Assembly: GCA_963675135.1 (NCBI GenBank)
Contig: OY776122.1
Location: 86,438,472 to 86,502,471 of the forward strand
Source: Galeopsis tetrahit
Taxonomy: Eukaryota; Streptophyta; Magnoliopsida; Lamiales; Lamiaceae
Length of the DNA stretch: 64,000 nucleotides
Reading direction: 5' to 3'
In this document: one piece after another, positions 44,160 to 55,440 of the stretch
How positions within the stretch are numbered: the first letter of the stretch is position 1
How the letters are laid out: each line of letters opens with the position of its first letter
The notes under the pieces: model-generated
Database searches by the model: none
Seen by the model: only the letters and a program-made list of their open reading frames with translations
Told to the model about the DNA's origin: nothing
Position numbers and translations under genes: made by a program

Positions 44160-46507
44160 CTATGGTGGTGCTACTCTTTCATCATCTTCAATGGCTCTTT
44201 CTTTGGTTTCATTAGTACTTGTAACCACCTTCAAGTTGCCATCACTTGTATTTAGAATCTGCTTTACTGGTAATTCTTGTCCTTCCGTGTGTGGGGATTC
44301 ACACTCTTTCTGTTTTCCCCATATCACAAAATAAAGTCCCACAACGATTACAATTGCACCAACAACCCTACACCAACAGCCAACGGTTGTGTGCAACTCG
44401 AGTTTAGATTTCAATTTTTATAAAACGAAATAGTATACAATGATTTTTTTTTAAATGAGAATATTGTGTATGAATAATTAATTATAGTAATTTACCTTCC
44501 TAAATACATTTTCTCCCGGAGGATGAAAGAACTCATAATAGCAACAATAACCATGGTTAGAGGGCTAAATGCGGTTACGAAAACAGGACCTCTTTCTTTC
44601 ATTATTGCCCCTTGCAAATAATAACCTATCCCCGAACACACTACACCCTGCAATTTCTTCAAAATTATTGAATACTACAATTTATAAAAAATAGTAAGGA
44701 TTAATTAAAAGTGTTATCTACCAACAATTATAGATTCGAAATGAAATTCTTTTGGACAATTTTTCACACAAATTAAAATGGAAAAAGAATATCGTACACT
44801 ATAGATGACTGCAATGAGCTTAGTGTCCCATTTAATGGACCATGCGGCGGGGTTTCCCCTCTCCGCTATAAGCGCCACCACCGTCCCCTCCACCGTACCA
44901 GACAAGCATATCCATGCAGTGAGGGACACCTCAGCTGGATATAATTTCTTTATTGTCACTGCCTACAAATTCAGAATTGAATCAATTAGTGGTACTACAA
45001 GTTTGTGTATGAAATTATTTCAAACATCTATATACTTTTGTAAATTTATGTATAATTAACAATCAAGTTTAAAAAATAAAAAAGTTAACCTGCAAGATCA
45101 TGAAAAGTGCCCAACTTAAGCATCCAATAATGATCATGATGGCGCCCTTGATTGTATGGTGAAGATCTAGTTTATGATGTGGGTGTGAAATAGTGGGTGC
45201 ACCATTTGTCCACGGGAGACCAAGATTTGGGCCGTTGACTAAAGTCATAATCATCGCCCCTGCAACTGTTGCAACTGTGCCTATTATCTTTGCTTGGCTC
45301 CGGATGCTCATTAATTTTACCTTCTCCAGCCTAAAACCATTTTTTTTATTTTGGAAATATTAGCAAAATTGGAAAGTTCATTTTTTTTTTAAATATTGAA
45401 TAAAACAAAAAACTAAAAAATACAGACAGCCCAGACTGAGCCATAGGCCCATAACATATTGGTATTTGGGCCTTGGTCTACTCATGTTTCACAAAGGAAT
45501 AAACTTTCAGCCCACAATTAAAGGGTCTCTCTAATATTTAGAGCCATAAACATTTTAATTAACTAAAAAAAAAATTAATGACATAATTTAATTACCAAAT
45601 TCCCAAAATGAAAGTAGAATTGCTATTACTCCACTTGGGACATATACTATTAACTAACTGTTCAATCAATTATATAATAAGACAAAGTTATATCATTATA
45701 CTCACCAAATAATACCACAATATTTTTACACACAATTTAACGTGTAAATATTGTTGAAAAAAATTGAACAATACAAGTGGTGGCGTGAATGCGTGATTCG
45801 TATAAGAAATTAATACGTAAACTTAAATTAATAATTAAATGGTGCAGCACCTGAAGCACCATGCCATGAGAAATGTAATTGCGGGAAGAACGTTGGCCAT
45901 TGCAGCTGCAAACGTCGCCGTTGTGTAATTCATCCCCATGAAGTACAGAATTTGACCAATCACAGGCCTTGATTTTTTCAAATATAAAAATTAGCAAATG
46001 ATAGTAGTATTTAATTAAATAAAATTACTTTATAATAATATTATTGTACACAATTATAGAAATGACAGCTTACTCCAAAAGACCCAGAAGCATTATCATG
46101 AGGAATGTAGAGATGGTCATCTTTGGCCTCAGTTTTTTCCTATATATAATATCATGTACTTAAATATTAATAATATATGTTAATTTATTTTGTTTGAATT
46201 TATCAAATAATCAATAAATAGTAAATTATATGAAGAGTTACGCACTTATATATGCACTCAATTGATGGACTTACTCATGCTCTAGAAAGATGGCAAAAGG
46301 AGCGAGGAGAATAGTGGCAACGGCATGTCGATAGACTGCAAACACGTAATTGCTCAAACCCTCATTAAACGCAGCCTTTGAAATGATGTACATCCCCGCG
46401 AGCCCTACTTGTAGAAATACCACTCCAAAATATGTCCAACTTCTTATAAACACCAACTCCATTCTTTCTCTCGATACCTTCATTTTCTTTTTTATTTCCC
46501 TATACAA
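44160..46507 (-). CDS. WAT1-related protein (nodulin MtN21/EamA-type transporter), seven exons, 393 aa
   Basis: Minus-strand exons are 46507-46275, 46139-46074, 45967-45851, 45330-45090, 44962-44798, 44647-44496 and 44367-44160. All have GT-AG borders and the phases close to 1182 bases with stop. The protein has the ten-helix, two-EamA layout: helix 1 FGVVFLQVGLAGMYIISKAA, then VFAVYRHAVATILLAPFA, LRPKMT, LLGLLEPVIGQILYFMGM, TFAAAMANVLPAITFLMA, RLEKVKLMSIRSQAKIIGT and SGVVCSGIGYYLQG. The tail is polar and acidic (ending VAPP). The family sits in plasma or vacuolar membranes and moves auxin, amino acids or related metabolites; WAT1 itself exports auxin from the vacuole. The substrate here is unknown. 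A second in-frame ATG at 46483 could be the true start. The gene looks intact. Confidence 0.93.
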
Positions 46508-47397
46508 ACACCATCAACACAAATTTATATATATATTTCGATTAATCTTTGTTGAAAATATTTGATGGATAACGAATTTCACACGTGACTTAAACATTAA
46601 TGAAATAAGTGAGACTAAACCTAGAAGCTACTTCTCCTTTTCACCAATTGGTTTTAGCTAGCTAGGATAGAACTTCACTAGGGGGCATGACTAGTTTCCT
46701 TCGTTTAAAAAGCCAAAAAATCAAGAAAATCATACCCTCTAGCTTTTATACACCACTTGGGCTTGCTAGATGGCATTGTGTATATGAACTAATGAAACAA
46801 GCACGAATTTTGAACAATATAGCGATTGAATGTACGTATTTCGTAAGTTCAAATACATCACAAAACTAAGATCGATCGATAATGTATTATTATATGCCCC
46901 TTGTGCAGTAATTTTTACAAACAACAGTATTAGTGATATACAGTACTGCACATAATACTTTAATTACCCAAAGTTAATAGTCGAGAAAGATCCGTTACCT
47001 ACTAGCGTTCGCTAGCTTGTGTTGTTGGTGTAGGGAATGAAACAACCGATTGCACAAGTACAAGCTAGTAACAAAATATGGAAATTAATATATGCACAAA
47101 TTAAACCTCGTACTAGCTAGTGTATATATATATAATGAAGTACTTGTGTATTAATTTTATGTTTCCAATTAAAGTAGTAAGTTATGTATTTGAATGGTGA
47201 AGTGTGGTATATATATAGGGGTGTGAAAGAGGGTAGGATCAATTATGTTGCATGCAAGACAAGTACGTACGATGTGAATGCATTAATTCAAGAGCTAACC
47301 AAGAAAGTTGGTACTTTAGACCATAGGTTTTTCCTCATACATATCCCAAATGAACGGCTCATGTCATGCACATATATATATTAGGCATAATAATATT

Positions 47398-47521
47398 GGA
47401 CTCTGCCAACCGCAAAAAATAAAAAAATTCTCGTGACCAAAAATTAAAAATCTCAGCGCAGAATATTTCGTCCGAACAGTAGTGTCTTCTATTGACAAGA
47501 TGCCCAAATGCAGAACCGCCT
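47398..47521. repeat. Dispersed repeat, copy 1 (copy 2 at 48246-48340)
   Basis: Both copies share CTCTGCCAA, an A-rich run, then GCAGAATATTTCGTCCGAAC and AGTAGTGTC..CTATTGA, ending near CCCAAATGCA and CGCC. They lie in the same orientation 0.85 kb apart. Origin unknown; perhaps fragments of one transposon family. Confidence 0.65.
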
Positions 47522-47607
47522 ATATGGACTCCTTTAATTTGCACTAAATTAAAATACTATTAAATTAATTAATTATCTAAATATATAATATCATGAATTT
47601 AAAATTA

Positions 47608-47858
47608 TACTCTATCTAATGCCCCCATTCAAAGGATTACACTTGCTCTGAACAAAAAGATTAAAAAATACTGTATAACATTAAATGTGTAAGGGACATT
47701 TGAAGTAGATAGAGTTAGGAAGAAGAAAAATAAAAAATGTGGTAACAAAAGAGAAAAAATAGAGAGGTGGTGAATTTTGTTTTGTCCAATAAAAAAACGT
47801 AAACTTTAAATTGAGATGGACAAAAAAATTGTAAACCAGAGAGATATGGAGGGTAGTA
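47608..47858. mobile_element. Degenerate Stowaway-like MITE (about 250 bp)
   Basis: The left end TACTCTATCTAATGCC and right end (reversed) TACTACCCTCCATATCTCTC resemble decayed Stowaway termini. The interior left sequence (CATTCAAAGGATTACACTTGC) also follows that family's pattern. There is no coding capacity. Confidence 0.4.
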
Positions 47859-49039
47859 ACTCTTATGAATTTTAATATTAATTTATTTGATGATACAATT
47901 TGTTATTAGTTAAAGATTAATTGTCAAAGAAAATTCTCGCGAATTAAGATGTCTTAAATTTCAATATTAATAATATATATATTTAGTGTTATATATTTTT
48001 TTTAACAAACTACTCTAAAATCAAATAATGAATTTATATTATATATCCAAATATCATTATTCATAATATGAGTATATAGATATTTACAAATTAAAATTCA
48101 AGACAATTTTTTTAAAGAAAATATAATAATATATAGTATATATCAAATCAAAAGAAACAAGAATTTAACATGTGTTTGAAGATTGATTTTGTGCATATCG
48201 ATCAAATCAAAAGAAACAAGAAAATGATATAAGCGATTATTTTGAACTCTGCCAAAAAAAAAATAAAAAAAAATTGCAGAATATTTCGTCCGAACAGTAG
48301 TGTCGTCTATTGAGGAGATACCCAAATGCAAAATCGCCACAAGCTTAGTGTAAATGGTCGACCTATTTCACCAATATACTAATAAATTCATTGTCATAAT
48401 TTGGAAGACAACAAAATATGAAAGGTGAGTAATGATTTAGATTTTGATGGGTAATTTGCAAATCTTTGAGTTAAATTGCACACAAAAAAAATTTCGTCTC
48501 ATCTAAAAGTCCGAACTTAATTGTAAAGAGGTGAAAAATTAATTTTTGTATATTAATTTTAAAGAGATGAGGAATTAATTTGTAAATCTTTGAGTTGAAG
48601 TATTGGTTGAAGATACACGCCAAATGCAAATTAGATGCATGGTTAAACTGGTTAATTTGCATGATACTTTTCTTCAATTAAATCTTTGATTTAGTAAACT
48701 TGAGATCGATTTCTATGGTTTTAATGATTTCAATTAGCTAGCATAAAGAATGATTTAAACTCGCCAAAACTCAAGTATAATGTTGCAAACTATATATGTA
48801 ATTGAGTTTATTTAAAGGTATGAGTTTATCAATAGATGTATACGAGTCTAGATTATTTAGTGAATCGATGAAATACAAATTATATAGTATACATATACAT
48901 AAAACACCAACTCTTTATAATGTATTTATATGGTGTATAAAATAATAAATCACATATACCATAGAAATATATTATAAATATTTTTAGACCTTTGGAGAGG
49001 CTATGGAATAATCTAGGTATTCTCGACTATCAATTAGGA

Positions 49040-49640
49040 AATAAAAAAAATTTGTAACACAATATTACTAAAAAGTGTAACACATTATTTTATTAAAAAG
49101 TGTAAGTCACTATAATTGAAAAGTGCAACACAACTTTTAATGAAAAGTATATGTCATTATAACTAGAAAATGCAAGTTAGTATAACTAGAAAGTGCAACA
49201 CAATATTATTAAAAAGTGAATGTGAATATACTTGAAAAGTACAACACAATATTTTAATGAAAAGTGTAAGTTATTATAACTGAAAAGTGTAACAAAATAT
49301 GAGTAAAAAGTATAACATAACATTACTAAAAAGTGTAAGTCACTATAACTGAACATATTGTTGAAAATTGTAAGTCACTACAACTGAAAAGTGCAACAAA
49401 ATATGACTAAAATGTGTAGCATAACATTACTAAAAAGTGTAAGTCAATATAACTAAAAAATATTGTTGAAAATAGTAAGTTACTGCAACTGAAAAGTGCA
49501 ACAAAATATGTGTAACATAACATCACTAACAAGTGTATGTCATTATAACTGAAATTATTATTGCAAATATTGCAAAATAACATGCTAAAAATTTGTAAAT
49601 TGCATGTTACACTTTTCCTTATTTTCAACATGCACTTTTA
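49040..49640. repeat. Block of degenerate AT-rich repeats, copy A
   Basis: The block consists of imperfect repeats of about 40-45 bp built from two half-units like ACTAAAAAGTGTAAGTCACT and ATAACTGAAAAGTGCAACAC. A related block is at 51420-51800. Confidence 0.7.
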
Positions 49641-50460
49641 TAATTAAAAAAAAATATATGTGAAAATGGTTAATGGTTAGATGTAAGAGTTGAACACTAG
49701 ACTTCAACATAAAAAAAAACTATTCTCAACAGTTTAAACTACGTAAATTATCATACATGTTTTTCGCGTATTTTATTTTTATTATCAATCCTACCAATTT
49801 TTTAAAATTTACTCAATTCCTTATAAGGAATTTAGTCTACAAGAGACCTACACTTTACGGAGAAATCATGTCTCCTAGGTTTTTTTTTTTTTTTTTTTTC
49901 ATATACCCTAGATTATTTTTGTTTCATGTTCCCTAGGTTATAATCAACTTAAGCTAGCCAATTTTTTTTTTTCAAAGTTAGTCAATTTGTTAATTAAACT
50001 ATAGCTTAAATTAAGACTCATAACAACTATATCGGCTAATCATTGTTTAATATATGATGGAATGATGGGGTCGTAATAGTTCCTTGATTTTGCTCAAGGG
50101 TTCTAATTAATTTTTATAAGAAAGGCAACAATGAATTATATATATATATATATAGTAATAATATGTATATATATGCATGGAATAAAACTTTTATGTACTT
50201 GGTATAAAAATTTATATTTGTGTGAGGCTCATTTATTCATAAACTGATCCACATGGGGGCAAATGAGGTGTTGGTTAGAATTGCACAAACGATTTGAACC
50301 GCAGGTCAGGTTTGTAAAATGTAGAATTTGAAACGAATCGACTCTAAGTATATATCGATTTCGATTTGGCCGATTCTGGTTTCGAACAACTGATTCTAGA
50401 TTGTAAAAAAATGAATTCGAAACCGAACATTGTATAATAAGTATATGTGGATACTAATAG

Positions 50461-51013
50461 TAGACATGGGCAACGGTTACAAACCGCCGGTTTCGGTTAG
50501 AAACCGGCGGTTACGGTTTGGGGTTTCGGCGAACCGTAACCGAACCGCGAACCGCCGGTTACGGTTACGGTTTCCAAACCGGCGGTTCGGTTTGAAAACC
50601 GCCGGTTTGGCGGTTTAGGTTTTTTTTATTTTTTTTAAATATTATCTCCGTTTTCGCTCGTTTTCACTCCGTTTTCGTTCATTTTTTATTCGTTTTAACT
50701 CATTTTTTAAAAAATACATTACTAGAATTGAATAAAAATTATATAACTTAAATTTATACATTAAAAATAGAAGAATTGTGTATTAAAAAAATTTTTTTTT
50801 TTTTTTTAATAAAAAACCGCCGGTTAACCGCCAAACCGGCGGTTAACCGTCAAAACCGGCCAAACCGCCGGTTTGCGGTTTGTCAAAATGCCGAACCGTA
50901 ACCGAACCGCCATTTTTCGGTTACGGTTCGGTTTGTAAACCGTAACCGGCGGTTTGTCAAACCGGCGGTTTGGCCGGTTGGCCGATTTAGCGGTTCGATT
51001 TTGCGCGTGTCTA
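50461..51013. mobile_element. hAT MITE (553 bp) with 8-bp target duplication
   Basis: Flanked by perfect ACTAATAG copies at 50453-50460 and 51014-51021. The termini TAGACATGGGCAA and (reversed) TAGACACGCGCAA form an imperfect 13-bp inverted repeat. Both subterminal regions are packed with AACCGCCGGTTT-type palindromic motifs in both orientations, and the centre is AT-rich. It is non-coding. Confidence 0.85.
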
Positions 51014-51149
51014 ACTAATAGTTGTCAGCTCGAAATTATTTTAACATATATTGATATATATATATATATATATATAGAGCACCCCAGAAGTGATTAGAGG
51101 TTGCATTTCATCTGTGAGGTCTTGGGTTACTCCACTCCTTCTCGTCATT

Positions 51150-51225
51150 AAAACAATGGGCTCATATTGTGGGTCATAAAATAATGGGCTAATATAGTGG
51201 GTTATAAAATAATGGTTTAGTCTAA
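51150..51225. repeat. 28-bp tandem repeat, 2.7 copies
   Basis: Period 28 with the core AAAATAATGGGCTAATATAG followed by TGGGTTAT. Confidence 0.75.
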
Positions 51226-51419
51226 TATACACCTGAGTCTATGTTGTACACTCTAGTTTAATTTTTTTTTTCAATCGTTTTTCTCCTTTTTTTTTGCATG
51301 TAATATTTTTTTTTTTTAGTTTTTTTTTTTTTTTCATGTTTTATAGTTTTATCCTTTTTTTTTTGTTCTTTTTGTTTGTTCCTTTTTTTTCCGTTGTTTT
51401 CTATTTTTTTTATTAATTA

Positions 51420-51800
51420 AAAATGGATATTAAAAAGTATAAATAAATATAATTAAAAAGTACAACACAATATTACAAAAAAGTGTAAGTTAATGTAACA
51501 AAAAAGTACAACACAGTATTACTAAAAAGTGTAAGTTCATATAACCGAAAAGTGCAACACAATTTTTACTAAAAAGTGTGAGTCGCTATAAATAAAAATA
51601 TTATTGTAAAATGTAGGACACAATTTTTACTAAAAAAAGTAGGACCATTTACCAAAAAGTGTAAGTCACACAATTAAAAAGTGTAACACAATATTACTAA
51701 AAAATGTAAGTCACATAACTGAAAAGTGCAATACCATTTATCAAAAAATTATTTATATTACACAGTTACAAAGTTGCACTTTTAATATTATTCATGTTAC
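51420..51800. repeat. Block of degenerate AT-rich repeats, copy B
   Basis: Same half-units as at 49040-49640 (AAAAAGTGTAAGT, GAAAAGTGCAACACAAT). It ends about 100 bp before the first MSL fragment. Confidence 0.7.
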
Positions 51801-51913
51801 ACCTTTGACCTTTGTCAATTAATACTTGCACTTTTATAATCTAGAAAAATAGGTGCTAATTTTTTTTTAAAGATCTCAAACTAGAATAAGAAACATGCAC
51901 CATTGTTAAACAG

Positions 51914-52165
51914 GTGAAGGTTTACAAAAATCGAAAAACACTAACCAACGCTCTGAATAATACAAAAAACAATCGTACAACAGCTGAACAAACTTGTTTC
52001 AGTGATTATGGCTGTTATCATGATAGTTGTGTGACTTTTCTTACACCGTCGTCGTTGTTCATTCTAAGGAGATTCATGCGCAAAGAAGAAGTTGATCTTG
52101 TATTTCCAAAGATTGATGTGGGTGGGACTGACCAAATTAATATGGAATCAATGACCGAGTGGGTG
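51914..52165 (+). pseudogene. MSL10-like fragment: start of pore exon fused to linker exon
   Basis: After a CAG acceptor, 51914-52039 reads VKVYKNRKTLTNALNN, the start of the family's pore-helix exon, but the frame then shifts. At about 52041 it switches to a linker-exon variant (TPSSLFILRRFMRKEEVDL … MTEWV) that ends at a GT donor at 52166. The order is the reverse of a normal gene, so a deletion has joined two copies. Confidence 0.75.
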
Positions 52166-52305
52166 GTACGTCCATCAAGTTTGAGGTATATTTTCTTAAT
52201 ATTTGGAAATATTTATCGTAAATGGTTTTATAAGAAAATAAAAGTCATATTTGTTTGTATTTAATTTTATACATCATACTTGTAGCTAACTTTTGACTTG
52301 TGCAA

Positions 52306-52530
52306 GTGAAGGTTTACAAAAGTCGAAAAGCACTAGCTCATGCTCTCAATGATACAAAAAAACAGCCGTAAAGAAGCTGCAAAAGCTTGTTTCAGTATGT
52401 ATGGTTGTTATCATGATATTGGTGTGGCTTCTCTTGACTTTGCTTATTGGTGTGGCAAATCAATAGGGAAACAATTACTGAGTGGGTGGTATGTCTATCA
52501 AATTGGAGCAATATTTTCTTAATATTTATG
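52306..52530 (+). pseudogene. MSL10-like pore exon b, broken, with linker-exon tail
   Basis: Reads KVYKSRKALAHALNDTK but has an extra A and other changes that break the frame. The acceptor TGCAG is TGCAA here. From about 52465 it continues into the end of a linker exon (GAGTGGGTGGTATGTC), a sign of recombination between copies. Confidence 0.7.
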
Positions 52531-52657
52531 GTAAATGGTTGAAATAACTCTATTTGAACTAAACCGATATGATTATAAGCAAAAAAAAAGTCTTATTTGA
52601 GTATTGACCTATGATGATTATTATAATTCACTTGTAGCTGAATTTTGACTTATAAAG

Positions 52658-52945
52658 GTGAAGGTTTACAAAAATCGAAAAACACTAACCAACACTCTGA
52701 ATAATACAAAAACAATCATAAAACAGCTGAACAAACTTGTTTTAGTGATTATGGTTGTTATCATGATAGTTGTGTGACTTTTCTTGACCGAAATAGCAAC
52801 AACCAAAGTGCTCGTCTTTCTCGCATCACAACTTGTTTTTACTGTTTTTTTGTTTGGAAACGCTTTTAAGACAATATTTGAAGCTATTATCTTTTAGTTT
52901 GTGAGACATCTCTATGAGTATGAAATGTGTATATATGAATCGTGC
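52658..52945 (+). pseudogene. MSL10-like pore exon a (broken)
   Basis: Homologous to the helix 5-6 exon: VKVYKNRKTLTN, then EIATTKVLVFLASQLV and FGN.FKTIFEAIIF. In-frame stops at 52775-52777 and 52895-52897. The 3' end runs straight into the 26-bp minisatellite instead of a splice donor. Confidence 0.78.
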
Positions 52946-53110
52946 ATTAAACATGTATATACATATAATGCACAAAATTTGCACGAAATGTGCACGTACG
53001 GATTGTGCACGAAATGTGCACGCACGGATCGTGCACGAAATGTGCATATGCACTTGTATTTTATTCATAACAAGAAAAAAAACATTTTAACTCAAAGCGG
53101 GGGGATAACC

Positions 53111-53872
53111 ATGGTTGATCAACCTGAAACGGCGGTATTGAATATTCCTGATAGAGTTAGGACCGAGGAGGAAATATACAAAAATACTATTCTTAGGAAA
53201 AAAACAAAGTACAGCAAAGAGAGGTGGTTTCAATGGTTCCTCTTTCTAAACTTTGTTGTTACTTTGATAGCATGTTTCACTATTGACAAGCTAGACAAGA
53301 AGAAATTCCTAGGACATGTAATTTGGAAGTGGTTTGCCCTCTTTGTCGTCACATTCACCGGCTTTCTCTTTCTTGAATGCTTCACTAGATTGGTTGTTCA
53401 ATTATTTTTTCTAGGCTATTTTCTAAGAGAGAAGGTCTTAGAATTCGTTTATGGTCAGAAGAAGAGTAGTCAGACCATCATTTGGCTCTTTCTAATGCTT
53501 AGCACTTGGTTTTTGTTTTTCGGTGGAGACTCTAGTGAGTCAAGAATACCCACTAAAGTTCTGGATTTCGTAACACATACCCTTGTTGCCTTGCTTATTG
53601 GTTCCTTCATGTGCCTCTTGAAAACTTTGTTGCTCAAGTGTTTCACTTCTTCATTCCGTGGGAAAACCTATTTTAGTAGGATTCATTACTCAATCTTCAA
53701 TCATTTCGTATTATTCACACTCACTCGTCCACCCGTCATGAATTCTGAACAAATGGTGGCAAGTGTTACTCAATTCATAGTTGTAGGGAAGAAAAAGAAG
53801 GAGAAATCAGTTGTTGAAATCACTACGAGGAGGAGGCCATTGTTGCTGCTTCTCACATTTTCGAAAATGTAG
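53111..53872 (+). CDS. MSL10-like N-terminal membrane exon, copy 1, open for 253 codons
   Basis: The start ATG at 53111 is in a good context (ACCATGG). The protein shows four hydrophobic helices at about 40-56, 73-90, 121-138 and 152-176. It matches the first half of plant MscS-like channels of the MSL10 type (KERWFQWFLFLNFVVTLIAC, HVIWKWFALF, REKVLEFVYGQKKSSQTIIW, HYSIFNHFVLFTL). The family forms tension-gated anion channels in the plasma membrane with six helices and a C-terminal MscS domain. Here the frame ends at SKM and stop because a deletion after VVEIT shifts the frame. Pore helices and MscS domain are therefore missing, and the N-terminus is also much shorter than in AtMSL10. It is either a truncated protein or a pseudogene. 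Most divergent of the five copies. Confidence 0.7.
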   Translation: MVDQPETAVLNIPDRVRTEEEIYKNTILRKKTKYSKERWFQWFLFLNFVVTLIACFTIDKLDKKKFLGHVIWKWFALFVVTFTGFLFLECFTRLVVQLFFLGYFLREKVLEFVYGQKKSSQTIIWLFLMLSTWFLFFGGDSSESRIPTKVLDFVTHTLVALLIGSFMCLLKTLLLKCFTSSFRGKTYFSRIHYSIFNHFVLFTLTRPPVMNSEQMVASVTQFIVVGKKKKEKSVVEITTRRRPLLLLLTFSKM

Positions 53873-53970
53873 CTCGAAATGATTCCACGTGAGATAACTC
53901 TTCTATAACTAATTGTGTTTTATAATTGTTCATTAATCTTCACTTGTAAATCACATTTTTCCTCATGTAG

Positions 53971-54091
53971 GTACATTGAGGAACAAGATCTTACGAGATT
54001 TATGCGCAAAGAAGAAGTTGATCTTCTATTTCCAAAGATTGACGTGGACGGGATTGGCCAAATCAATATGGAATCAATGAACGAGTGGGTG
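53971..54091 (+). pseudogene. MSL10-like linker exon, copy 1
   Basis: A 121-bp exon with AG acceptor and GTACGT donor, coding YIEEQDLTRFMRKEEVDLLF … MNEWV. This is the family's EF-hand-like linker before the pore helices. The exon is open, but the preceding exon stops before it. Confidence 0.75.
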
Positions 54092-54231
54092 GTACGTCCA
54101 TCAAATTTGAGCTATATTTTCTTAATATTTGAAAATATTTATCTTAAATGGTTTTATAAGAAAATAAAAGTTATATTTGTTTGTATTTAATTTTATACAT
54201 CATACTTGTAGCTAACTTTTGACTTGTGCAG

Positions 54232-54390
54232 GTGAAGGTTTACAAAAGTCGAAAAGCACTAGCTCATGCTCTCAATGATACAAAAACAGCCGTAAAGCAG
54301 CTGAACAAGCTTGTTTCAGTATGTATGGTTGCTATCATGATATTGGTGTGGCTTCTCTTGACTTTGCTTATTGGTGTGGCAAATCAATAG
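54232..54390 (+). pseudogene. MSL10-like pore exon b, start only
   Basis: After an intact TGCAG acceptor it codes VKVYKSRKALAHALNDTK and LVWLLLTLLIGVANQ, then TAG. It is in phase with the linker exon before it. Helix 6 is missing; downstream sequence is linker-exon tail. Confidence 0.75.
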
Positions 54391-54580
54391 GGAAACAATT
54401 ACTGAGTGGGTGGTATGTCTATCAAATTGGAGCGATATTTTCTTAATATTTATGGTAAATGGTTGAAATAACTCTATTTGAACTAAACTGATATGATTAT
54501 AAGTAAAAAAAAGTTTTATTTGAGTATTGACCTATGATGATTATTATAATTCACTTGTAGCTGAATTTTGACTTATACAG

Positions 54581-54870
54581 ATGAAGGTTTACAAAAATCG
54601 AAAAACACTAACCAACGCTCGAAATAATACAAAAACAATCGTAAAACAGTTGAACAAGCTTGTTTCAGTGATTATGGTTGTTATCATGATAGTTGTGTGA
54701 CTTTTCTTGACCGAAATAGCAACCACCAAAGTGCTCGTCTTTCTCGCATCACAACTTGTTTTAACTGCTTTTTTGTTTGGAAACATTTTTAAGACAATAT
54801 TTGAAGCTATTATCTTTTAATTTGTGAGACATCTCTATGAGTATGAAATGTGTATATATGAATCGTGCAT
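54581..54870 (+). pseudogene. MSL10-like pore exon a (broken)
   Basis: Same family of broken exon as at 52658, with an in-frame stop at the VV*LFLTEIATTK position and another in IIF*FVRH. The downstream part fades into the minisatellite. Confidence 0.75.
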
Positions 54871-54939
54871 TAAATATGTATATACATATACTGCACAAAA
54901 TTTGTTCGAAATGTGCACGTACGGATCGTGCACGAAATG

Positions 54940-55257
54940 ATGATGTTAGTCAATCTAATATCTGCTTAAAGCCTCAGAACGCTGTCGAATGATGATGAAG
55001 GCAACGAACTACATAAGGAGATAACAAATGAGGAGGAGGCCATTGGTGCTGCTTCTCACATTTTCCAAAATGTAGCTCGAAATGATTACACGTGAGATAA
55101 CTCTTCTATAACTTGTGTTTTAAATTTGATTCTTACACCGTCGTCGTTGTTCATTCTAAGGAGATGCATGCGCAAAGAAGAAGTTCATCTTGTATTTCCA
55201 AAGATTGATGTGGGTGAGACTGGCCAAATCAATATGGAATCAATGACCGAGTGGGTG
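54940..55257 (+). pseudogene. MSL10-like exon-1 tail plus linker-exon variant
   Basis: Keeps the piece missing from the 253-codon copies: TLSNDDEGNELHKEITNEEE and HIFQNVARNDY, ending at a GTGAGA donor at 55093. An internal stop is present upstream (CTTAAAGCC region). A linker-exon variant (ILRRCMRKEEVHLVF … MTEWV) follows at 55126-55257. Confidence 0.72.
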
Positions 55258-55440
55258 GTACGTCCATCAAGTTTGAGGTATATTTTCTTAATATTTGGAA
55301 ATATTTATCGTAAATGGTTTTATAAGAAAATAAAAGTCATATTTGTTTGTGTTTAATTTTATACATCATACTTGTAGCTAACTTTTGACTTGTATATGAA
55401 TCGTGGATTAAACATGTATATACATATAATGCACAAAATT

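Larger units (their letters stand above)
46508..51913. other. AT-rich intergenic region between WAT1-type gene and MSL array
   Basis: About 5.4 kb without a supportable gene. It holds two MITEs, a dispersed repeat pair, AT microsatellites (about 50130-50153 and 51053-51075), a poly-T run (49879-49899) and two blocks of degenerate 40-45-bp repeats, listed separately. Confidence 0.6.

Noticed and set aside
47184..47384. Short frames between 46.6 and 51.9 kb (for example 46687, 47184, 48471, 49407)
   Set aside because: Under 80 codons, AT-driven composition, no homology recognised, and several overlap repeats.
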